Assembly: GCA_001460835.1 (NCBI GenBank)
Contig: CYKH01002155.1
Location: forward strand, 9,199-34,003
Origin: Bodo saltans
Lineage: Eukaryota > Euglenozoa > Kinetoplastea > Eubodonida > Bodonidae
Direction of reading: 5' to 3'
DNA: 24,805 bases
Shown here: one piece after another, positions 18,242 to 24,805 of the stretch
Position numbering within the stretch: position 1 is the stretch's first letter
Layout: each line of letters starts with the position of its first letter
The notes under the pieces: model-generated
What the model was told of the DNA's origin: nothing
Database searches by the model: none
The model's input: only the letters and a program-made list of their open reading frames with translations
Translations under genes and position numbers: made by a program

Positions 18242-18796
18242 CACCTTACATGGCCATTTGTAGTGTCTTTTTGTTCACTAGTGTGTCACGATTGGTTGAC
18301 GACGCGCCTTTTGTTCTCACAATTCTTCTGGGGAAATAGAAACCTCTCACAAAGATTATGTGAAGATTGCCGTGTTCGCAGTCCCCCTCACTCCCGTTTC
18401 TTTGTTTGTGTGATTTGATTTCGTGTTGCGAAAGTGTGAATGACTTCGGTGTCTTCCCGCGTACACTACTGATAAGAAGAATTTTTTTCCGTAAAGCACG
18501 CCCACACGACAAACAACGTCGAATGTACTACAAGAGAAAGAGCTCCAGAAAAGAGTCAAGAAGGAGAAAAAAGAGAAGAAAAGCATTCCCTAACCTTTTC
18601 GTTCAATTGTCCCCCCTTACAACGTTGTGTCTTTTTTTAAAAAAAAAAAACACTGTTTTCGTCCAAAATTTATGCTTTCTTTTTCTTTTGACCTACTGTT
18701 GTAACGCTGATGCCTGCTTACTCCTCGTTTTGTGTCTTTCACCCAGTAGCACCGGTGAGCATATCTTGGTTTGCAGGAAGCAAACTTCTTCATCAC
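18242..18796. other. 555-bp intergenic region between the core gene array and the RHS/CRN-like block
   Basis: No convincing gene. It contains the channel gene 3' UTR, an A-rich purine stretch (18525-18590) and a T7 run followed directly by a run of about 12 A (near 18632-18650). It ends with a pyrimidine tract CTCCTCGTTTTGTGTCTTTC and AG at 18745-18746, a plausible trans-splice acceptor for the degenerate gene that follows. Open frames in this stretch start with TTG and show no protein-like composition. Confidence 0.5.
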
Positions 18797-21054
18797 ATGC
18801 TTCGTCGCTCGGCATTTCGCATGGCGGTTTCAAGGTCCTCGCTTCCTAGCCCTTCACGTGCCTTTACGATAAGGCTTCAAGATGTGTCAACGCGTTTATC
18901 AAGCAGCATGCGCTCAGTCTCACGCCATTTGAGCACGACATGACGCTGACTGCATAAAGAAGCTCAGTTCTTCAGAGCAAAAAGAGCTTATGCGTTACAA
19001 CTTCCCAAGTCAAACGAAAAGAGCAGTGGACAACGCCGTGGCGTCTCAGTTCGATGCGCTCAATCATCATCCTTGCTTTGAGAAAGCTGCGCGTGAGAGA
19101 GTTGCGAATGCGAGGGAGGTGCGGAAGGAACTGGGAAAGTTGGAATCGTTGGGAATCATAACTCTCTCCGACTTTCGAACGATGCGCAGAGACATTCAAT
19201 TTGAGAGCAGTGTGGTGAAGTTCCTCGACTGGCATGTCGAGTCAATAGACAAGTTGTTCGCATGGCTAGACGATGAGGTGCTAGACTTCAAAAACCGTCA
19301 TCCTGAACTGAAAGGGGCATACTCGCAGCTCTTGTGTCGCCACATGTCACTGTTGACGCACCACCATCATTATTACCGTGCAGGCAAAACGAAACAGGTG
19401 ACATCGATGCTCGGACGGGACATTGAGGTGAACAACTTGTTGGAGAATGTCCTTTCCGACGAAGTCGCCCTTGAGCACAGACCTATCCAATACGTGATTG
19501 CTCCGCGGCGGCACAGCAAGTCGTTGATGCTTTCACAGGTCGTCGCTTCGGCGGCGAAGCACCGCGCTGACGAAGGTAAGAAGCGTTCAACAACAGTACA
19601 ACCTTGTTGTCAAACATCCAGGCCGTTGAAGACATCGGTGACGTGAAGCGGTCGGGTCGTACACGCGTGGTGCTGTGCTATGCGTGAGGGCAGCAAGAAG
19701 AAAAAACTGTTCTTCAAGCAATTTATGTTGCCTTTTTATCAATGCATGAGCTTCGAAGTCGCCCACGCGCTGGCCAAGTCGGTTGGGCTTGGGCGTGTGG
19801 TGATTGCGGCGGACGAGGTGTCGAGGCTCACGGATGGGCGGGGGCATCCAGCAGTGGTACGATACGAAGGACCAGGAGGCTGCAATGTCCACCATCACGG
19901 CGATGTACGCCAGCGGCTGGTCGCTGCTGGGCTCTGGGCCTACAAACGAACACTTTAAGACGATGGCTGAACTTAGTGCCCGTGAAACACTGAAAGTCGC
20001 ACTGAAACCGCTGACACTCGCGACGCGCTGTGACTTCCAGCTGATGAAGAAACAAGTGAGAAGCAAGTACCGGGTGAGAAGCTTAAGAAGTGAGAAGCAG
20101 GGGAGTTTTCTCCATCACTCCGCTTCCTGTTTGAGGTCGTAAAGAACTTCCCTGGGTACATGGGTGTGTGGGTCGAGATGCTTGAGAAGGAAAAAGTTGT
20201 TCTCAGCCTCAGCTGCCTCGGGAGCGGTGGTTTGAGAGAGTGGCACTGAGTGTTGAAGGCACTGAGATTGTTGGTGATGATATTGTCGTGGGTCTAACCA
20301 ACGCAAATGTTTATGTGTGGCTTTCTATTTGCTTTGCTTTGCCGAGAGGACGGAGTTTCCCTCTCATAGAAACGTTTGCCGAGAGGACGGAGTTTCCCTC
20401 TCATAGAAACGTTAAAAAACAATCACCCTTTCGGAGGCGTTGGGGCGCAGCAGCAAGAAGAAGCAACATGAGCGCCTCGTGGAGAATATCGCTGCTCTCA
20501 ATTCCCCTCATTTCTCTGTGCTGAGTCCACAGTGCCCGATAAACCCAGGGTGCGATGTGGCGATGCTCCTCCGCGCCGGCGAGAAAAATGCGACCGACAC
20601 AGTGGACCAGCGCGCGAAAGTGCTGCTTCTTTTTGAGACGAAATACTGCGCCTCGTCCAAGAGCACCCCGCATCGCAAGGCGCTGCACGCGCTCAACGGC
20701 GTTGTTGATTACGTGAACCAATGCAACATCCGCCGTGTGTGCTTTGTGTACTGCAACACGGCTGTCAGAGATGTGAAGAATGCCCAGACGCAACATCCTT
20801 ACTTGTTGTCAGAGAAACCTAAGAAGCCGAACATCAACAAATTTAAGACCCTTAAGGACGTCATGACGGAGCTACAACGACGCGGATGCACCACTTCCCT
20901 CCATACCGTGTGGGAAGAGGATGAGTGGCGCAGTCTGCTGGACTCCCTCTACCTTATTGTGCCTGATATGGACGAGGAGTCCATTGTTCCCAACGCGCCA
21001 ATCCCGCTGCGTCGTGCGCGCCCAGTCAACAACATCAAATCAAAGCAGGTGTGA
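18797..21054 (+). pseudogene. Degenerate RHS/CRN-like NTPase-nuclease gene
   Basis: Protein-like sequence runs through the region but hops between all three forward frames. Frame pieces: 18797-18943 (48 codons, Arg/Ser-rich presequence-like, beginning MLRRSAFRMAVSR), 18933-19580, ~19560-19687, 19680-19840, 19845-~20060, 20097-20230, 20240-20374 and ~20415-21054. One switch coincides with a G5 run at 19840-19844 and another lies next to a 37-bp tandem duplication. Recognisable parts, in order: a helical N-terminal domain, a Walker-A-like loop in which both motif glycines are replaced (IAPRRHSKSLML at 19497-19532), a Walker-B-like VVIAADEVSRL, an ATPase sensor-region-like SPSLRFLFEVV, and a C-terminal restriction-endonuclease-like core with D (codon at 20554) and ETK (20635-20643). 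The order matches the NTPase plus REase layout known for RHS and CRN proteins. At least five frame changes make it non-functional as one protein. Confidence 0.7.
20338..20413 (+). repeat. 37-bp tandem duplication inside the degenerate gene
   Basis: Period 37 bp. The unit starting GCCGAGAGGACGGAG occurs at 20341 and again at 20378, identical through GAAACGTT. The length is 1 modulo 3, so it shifts the frame as the 16- and 25-bp duplications do. Confidence 0.95.
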
Positions 21055-21059
21055 GAGAG

Positions 21060-21390
21060 AAGATGACGTGATGCAGGAAGTGCGAGCCCGCAATTGTGAG
21101 GAGCAACGACGGTTACATCACCGAGGATATGTCGGACTGATTAGAGAAATTGTGGGCGTTCGCGGCGCGGTGAAGGGTGCTTGCCGCTGCTTGAGGTGAT
21201 TGCGTCGACACTGATTCACGCGGGAAGAAACCTGTCGCATTTGGCGATGTTTGGCGAGAAGCCTATGTGCAGCACTGGGCCGGACGAGCTCTTCTATCGG
21301 CCCTTGGGGAGCGACTGCGTCAGCGTGGTCAAGCCGGCTGCAGGGGCCGGCTCCATGCACGCGACGCAAACGTTCTTGATGTCATAGCCC
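21060..21390 (+). pseudogene. Remnant of a second copy of the RHS/CRN-like gene
   Basis: About 21165-21330 is colinear with 23755-23935 of the intact copy. Shared landmarks are a CTTGAG-TGAT-GCGTCGAC stretch (IASTLIH in both), the KKPV-FGDVWR region (read in a different frame here) and the LFYRPLG / LFYRPVG motif. At least two indels separate these landmarks into different frames, and the piece after LFYRPLG ends at a TAG (21387). It is a truncated, frame-broken copy of the 3' half of the neighbouring gene and not part of the upstream nuclease-bearing one, since it follows that gene's stop codon. Exact limits are uncertain. Confidence 0.65.
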
Positions 21391-21877
21391 AGCGGTACGA
21401 CCCTATTTTTGTACCTCAAGACTCAGGTTTAAGCTTGAGTAGCTGGTTTCTGATGGAGTTTGTCGTCTCCAACGCAAAAACGTCCCACGCAAAGGTCTGC
21501 CCTTCGCTTCCCCTCACTTGGACATTGCTATTCGAACTCTCTATGATCTGCGGATTTTCTACCCTGTAAGGGTCCCGTGTTGGCGCGGAATCTATTCGAA
21601 CTCTCTATGATCTGCGGGCTGAGGAGCACACCCGAAGTGACACAAACAGATTACGTGTGTGCCGTGTGCGTGCGAAACGGCTTTCGGTAGGACAGCGCTG
21701 CCCACCATGTTTTTGGTTTATTGAGTTAATGCTCGCCCCACTCTACTAAACTTGTAAGAATAGCAAACCTTCTTTATTTAGGCGAAGCATGGCTGTATCC
21801 TCTGGGTTTTTGTTGGGTGAATGAAGGATCCTAATCGTCACAGAGAGTGAGAGTTAGAGAATCAAAGTGATAAGAAC
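21391..21877. other. Noncoding region upstream of the intact RHS/CRN-like gene
   Basis: No supported gene. It contains a 26-bp direct repeat (21528-21553 and 21592-21617), and AT-rich sequence from about 21710. It may include more decayed remnants of the same gene family, but I could not align them. Confidence 0.45.
21528..21617 (+). repeat. 26-bp direct repeat with 38-bp spacer
   Basis: CTATTCGAACTCTCTATGAT followed by CTGCGG occurs identically at 21528-21553 and 21592-21617 (period 64 bp). The spacer is not repeated. It is noncoding. Confidence 0.9.
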
Positions 21878-21890
21878 TGTCTTTTTCAAG
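21878..21890 (+). promoter_or_regulatory. Trans-splice acceptor of the intact RHS/CRN-like gene
   Basis: TGTCTTTTTCAAG: a short pyrimidine run with AG at 21889-21890, 18 nt before the ATG at 21909. It excludes the GTG-initiated extension from 21867. Confidence 0.55.
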
Positions 21891-21908
21891 AACACAAAGA
21901 AGAAAGAG

Positions 21909-24452
21909 ATGGAACCCCTTTCTTGTGAGGAGGAAGTAGAACGCGAAATACACGTTTCAAATGAAGCACAAACCACACACAGCGCAGAGAGGTCCGCGCC
22001 AGGAGTGACAGCACATGACGAGCAAACGTATGCAACAACTCGAGTGACCGTGATTGAAAGTGAGATTTCGTCGATCAAGGCTCAGGTGTCGACCATGCAG
22101 TCCGTGCTTAACGCAATGGAGGCTGCGCAGGTGGGCGACGCCTGTCCACCCGGTTTTCATGAGAAAAAGTTTGCTGTTCTCATGAAACGCAGCGCAGATC
22201 AATTAGACAATGACATTCGCGCAAAAGAAGACGACATTCGCGCAAAAGAAGACGACATTCGCAGGAAGGAAGTAGAGATTTGTAAGTTCCAAGATGACAT
22301 TCGTAGCCTTCGTCAGCAGGAAGCTGGACAACAACCGACACCCCAACAGACCCGCAGTGCAGCTCCGCCACAGCCAAAGTTCGCAACTGTGCAAGCGGCG
22401 CTCGACGCCATCTCGCAGCAGCCCGTTGCACTGAAGCCTGAGGTACTTGAGCTCTCAAAAGGCGTGAAGCGATGCAACGTGGCTGCCATCACGAAAGGGC
22501 TGATCGCCGGAGTGCGTATTTTGATGAAAGCATTTGTGGAACCAGCTGACAAATTTTTTGTTCCGCTGATGTGCGTGTTGGGGCCTACTGGTCAAGGCAA
22601 GACCGATACTCTGAACTTCATTCGCGGAGACGCTAATGTACAGGCCTTGCTCATCCAGGAGATCAACAACCACATCGATACTCTCAACTTCATTCGGAAA
22701 AACGCTAATGTAGATGCCTTGGGCATCGATGAGACCAACGAACACATCATATCGACGCCCCGCCTCAGCTGCAAACGTATTGTTCACCTTTTTGCCACGT
22801 TCAATCAGGGCTCCAACTTCGATCCTCAGTTCGAGCCAACCATCGCGAGTGCGCTGTGCAACCGCCTCCTTTCGAATTACCTAGGTGTAATTTTTGATCC
22901 AGCGCAGTCACCGCGCTTTGATTACATCACTCTCCGTGCACTTACAGAGTTCATTCGACAGCGAGAGGCAGACAAGCGCAGGTGCAAGCCTGCCGAGATA
23001 TGCGTCATTATCCTCGTTGACGAGGTGCTCAAGGTAGTTAGTGCATCTCCGACAGACAAAAACATGAAGACGATGCTCGACGCGATCTGCGAAACGCAAC
23101 ACAAGGCACTCATTAACTCCGCAACGAAGGACCTCACCTTTGCAGTGGTGACGTCGCTGGAAGTAGATAGCATCCACGCTTGTGTGACACTTACCTCTGG
23201 AAGACCGCTTCACTCGATTCCGCTCTCTCCCTGCAGCGCCGTGGACATCGACGACATCGTGGGCAAGATCGTGACCGACGACCTGAAACCGATGTATACC
23301 AGTTTTGCTCGAGCAGAGTTACTTTGGCCTGCGCATGGCACTGGTGGGCACTTCCGCTCGCTTGAATTATTGTGGCGTCTCTTCCGAGAAGACCCGTCCA
23401 ACTTTAGTCCATGGCAACCTGTTCGCAGCTTCAGATCAGCCGCAATCATTCTTGATGTGATGGCCAAGCGGTTGAACAACCCTTTGATGACGATGAAAGA
23501 AACGGATCTGATCGGCGCTACTTTTTCGAAGCAAGGTGTGTCGATGACGCTGCACAAAGCTGCTATGAACATTAGGGAGGGTGTGTTCTACGAGGCCACC
23601 GACGAATTAAACAGTCTAGTGATCCCGTGCGTCATGCCGTCTGCCCTCAGTGAGCGATGGCCCTTCGAAGGTGACACTGATGTCGCGCAGAGCATTGTTC
23701 AGCTTTGGAATGAGATGCGCAAACTTCTCACTGGTGTGAAAGGCCTCGTCGTCAAAGGGTGGGAGATGGGTGTGCCGCAACTTGAGCTGATCGCGTCGAC
23801 GCTGATACACGAGGTGAACAGGAAGAAACCCGTAGGGTTTGGCGACGTCTGGCGAGGAGCCTTTGTGCAACCTTGGGCCGATCGCCAAGCCAAACTGTTT
23901 TATCGACCCGTGGGAAAGGCTTGTGTTGATGTGTACAGGTTTGGCGACAGAGAGCCGACAGTGCAGCACAATGCAGACGACGAAGCGGTGCGAAACGCAC
24001 GCACGAGCGATCTGCTGAACGAAGAGCAGCAGATCAAGGCGGACGACGAAGCGCTGCGAAACGCGTGCAAGAGCGACGTGCCGACGCTGGTCAGGGCAGA
24101 AACCTCGAACTACCCCGGTATTGAGGGCGTGCACACGATGCTGGAAGAGGAGTTGCCATGTGGCGCTCGCAAGCTGATCCCAGTGCTAATTCAGATGAAA
24201 GCATTAAAAACTGTGACGAGAAGTCTGTTGGAAACGTGGACGCAGAAGGCACATGATCGTGCGAAGCACCTTGGCCTGATGGATGGGTCGTACTTCGTCG
24301 TGCTGTACGTGTCGCACATACCTGACCGAGACGGTTGGCAGTCGGCCATCCCTCCAGGAACGATCGTCATCAAGCGCGAGGATCTAATTCAGTTCCTGAG
24401 CCCCTTCGGAATGACGCCCCTCCTTCAAATGTTGGACACCCACGCTGATTGA
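21909..24452 (+). CDS. RHS/CRN-like P-loop NTPase with putative REase-type C-terminus
   Basis: 847 aa, intact frame. Residues ~40-75 and ~92-138 are coiled coil, the second built of 7-residue repeats (DDIRAKE). A P-loop NTPase domain follows: Walker A GPTGQGKT (residues 225-232, K231), Walker B VIILVDEV (366-373, D371 E372), and a GGHFRSLELLWRLF segment near residue ~480 like the sensor/winged-helix region of CRN and RHS ATPases. A middle region (IASTLIH...LFYRPVG) is shared with the adjacent remnant. An Asp/Glu/Ala-rich duplicated linker is at ~689-723. The C-terminal ~120 residues include PVLIQMKA (Q762, K764), which could be a Q-x-K variant of the PD-(D/E)xK motif, then VVLYVSHIPDRDG. RHS proteins are multicopy in trypanosomes, and CRNs are NTPase-nuclease effectors in many eukaryotes. 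The NTPase call is secure; family placement and nuclease activity are inference. The surrounding broken copies support a multigene cluster. Confidence 0.75.
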   Translation: MEPLSCEEEVEREIHVSNEAQTTHSAERSAPGVTAHDEQTYATTRVTVIESEISSIKAQVSTMQSVLNAMEAAQVGDACPPGFHEKKFAVLMKRSADQLDNDIRAKEDDIRAKEDDIRRKEVEICKFQDDIRSLRQQEAGQQPTPQQTRSAAPPQPKFATVQAALDAISQQPVALKPEVLELSKGVKRCNVAAITKGLIAGVRILMKAFVEPADKFFVPLMCVLGPTGQGKTDTLNFIRGDANVQALLIQEINNHIDTLNFIRKNANVDALGIDETNEHIISTPRLSCKRIVHLFATFNQGSNFDPQFEPTIASALCNRLLSNYLGVIFDPAQSPRFDYITLRALTEFIRQREADKRRCKPAEICVIILVDEVLKVVSASPTDKNMKTMLDAICETQHKALINSATKDLTFAVVTSLEVDSIHACVTLTSGRPLHSIPLSPCSAVDIDDIVGKIVTDDLKPMYTSFARAELLWPAHGTGGHFRSLELLWRLFREDPSNFSPWQPVRSFRSAAIILDVMAKRLNNPLMTMKETDLIGATFSKQGVSMTLHKAAMNIREGVFYEATDELNSLVIPCVMPSALSERWPFEGDTDVAQSIVQLWNEMRKLLTGVKGLVVKGWEMGVPQLELIASTLIHEVNRKKPVGFGDVWRGAFVQPWADRQAKLFYRPVGKACVDVYRFGDREPTVQHNADDEAVRNARTSDLLNEEQQIKADDEALRNACKSDVPTLVRAETSNYPGIEGVHTMLEEELPCGARKLIPVLIQMKALKTVTRSLLETWTQKAHDRAKHLGLMDGSYFVVLYVSHIPDRDGWQSAIPPGTIVIKREDLIQFLSPFGMTPLLQMLDTHAD
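22209..22271 (+). repeat. 21-bp in-frame repeats coding heptads
   Basis: Three consecutive units encode (N/D)DIRAKE, DDIRAKE and DDIRRKE at residues 101-121. The first two share 19 of 21 bases, so duplication is recent, and the seven-residue period extends the coiled coil without changing register. Confidence 0.85.
22605..22748 (+). repeat. 72-bp in-frame tandem duplication directly after Walker A
   Basis: Copy 1 is 22605-22676 and copy 2 is 22677-22748. Both begin GATACTCT and encode DTLNFIR..ANV.AL.I.E.N.HI (24 residues each). Copies differ at several amino acids, so the event is older than the perfect 25-bp duplication elsewhere. Confidence 0.85.
23973..24077 (+). repeat. Duplicated Asp/Ala-rich linker (period 66 bp)
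   Basis: ADDEAVRNARTSD (23973-24011) recurs as ADDEALRNACKSD (24039-24077), separated by LLNEEQQIK. In frame, charged and probably helical. Confidence 0.8.
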
Positions 24453-24644
24453 GAATGCTTGATGTTGTTTTCTCCCTCTGCTTGAGAAAGTTCACCGCAA
24501 AGCCATTGCGGTATATGTTTCAATTACGTTTCGCATTGCGGCTTTTTCCCTTCAACCTCCTCCTTGTCGGCTTTTAACCTCCTCGTGCGAATCTGCTCCT
24601 TTTTCTTTGCGTTCAACGTTGGCGGTTCGTTCACTAATTGCGAG
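24453..24644 (+). promoter_or_regulatory. Spacer and strong trans-splice acceptor for the next gene
   Basis: From 24541 a C/T-rich stretch runs for about 100 nt without any AG until 24643-24644, the longest AG-free pyrimidine zone in the window. It signals a gene starting just downstream. The part before 24541 is the 3' UTR of the preceding gene. Confidence 0.55.
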
Positions 24645-24676
24645 TGTTTACATTGAGTTTGGTCATACTTACCAGA

Positions 24677-24775
24677 ATGGAACTGGAAAAAAAACTCCGT
24701 GACGACAAAGTGGGAGAACACGTCGTCGGCGACATCAGTGAGTGGATTACCCGCTTCACTTTGCATGATCAATGA
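24677..24775 (+). CDS. Possible start of the next gene, short frame of 32 codons
   Basis: The first ATG after the acceptor opens a frame beginning MELEKKLRDDKVGEHVVGD and ending in two stop codons (TGATGA) from 24773. The composition is protein-like. Two overlapping ATG-initiated frames (from 24765 and 24772) stay open to the window end. It may be a real start broken by a frameshift (a run of eight A lies just inside it), an upstream ORF, or a small remnant. No family recognised. Confidence 0.3.
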   Translation: MELEKKLRDDKVGEHVVGDISEWITRFTLHDQ

Positions 24776-24805
24776 TGACCTCGCTTTGTCGACAAAGGTC
24801 ATGGA

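Noticed and set aside
18632-18650. T run followed by A run as a terminator hairpin or poly(A) tail of a retroelement
   Set aside because: No target-site duplication or element sequence precedes it, and T/A runs are common in intergenic DNA here.
18367-18849. 160-codon + frame after the channel gene
   Set aside because: It starts with TTG, overlaps T- and A-rich UTR-like sequence, and its translation is low complexity.
20055-20100. Three GTGAGAAGC motifs as a CRISPR-like or regulatory repeat
   Set aside because: Spacing is irregular and short, and they lie in decayed coding sequence; local duplication debris is the simpler explanation.

Overview
The window reads like nuclear DNA of a kinetoplastid flagellate, most likely a free-living bodonid such as Bodo saltans. 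This is inferred from gene architecture and not from any database match. All supported genes lie on the + strand and are intron-free. They are separated by short spacers, and nearly every start codon is preceded by a pyrimidine-rich tract and then the first AG, the signature of spliced-leader trans-splicing in a polycistronic unit. Several genes only make sense when read from the first ATG after that AG.

Layout. Positions 165-2300 encode a REX1-type DEDDh RNA exonuclease. Positions 2524/2659-7550 hold a very large coiled-coil protein gene whose reading frame is split in three. A perfect 25-bp tandem duplication and a near-perfect 16-bp tandem duplication each shift the frame by +1, and removing one copy of each would leave a single 1616-codon frame. 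Its trans-splice acceptor, start codon and presequence-like N-terminus are also duplicated in tandem. Next come a mitochondrial-type NADP isocitrate dehydrogenase (7729-9030), a tandem-BRCT protein (9390-11045), a small coiled-coil protein (11288-11707), the COPII coat protein Sec23 with an unusual glutamine-rich N-terminal extension (11898-14645), and a fusion of a seven-blade WD40 propeller to a polycystin/TRPP-type cation channel (15095-18241).

From about 18.8 kb the character changes. The rest is an accessory block of related NTPase/nuclease genes that resemble the retrotransposon-hot-spot (RHS) and Crinkler (CRN) architecture: a heavily frameshifted copy with a restriction-endonuclease-like C-terminus (18797-21054), a short remnant of a second copy (about 21060-21390), and an intact 847-aa copy with clear Walker A and Walker B motifs (21909-24452). 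The end of the window carries a strong trans-splice acceptor and the beginning of another, unresolved gene.

The core genes serve ordinary housekeeping or cell-structural roles (RNA processing, NADPH supply, phosphopeptide recognition, ER export, ciliary or membrane cation signalling) and share no obvious pathway, as expected for a kinetoplastid gene array. The recurring theme is tandem duplication at many scales (16, 21, 25, 37, 64, 66, 72 and 135 bp). Units divisible by three survive inside intact genes, and units that are not have broken frames.
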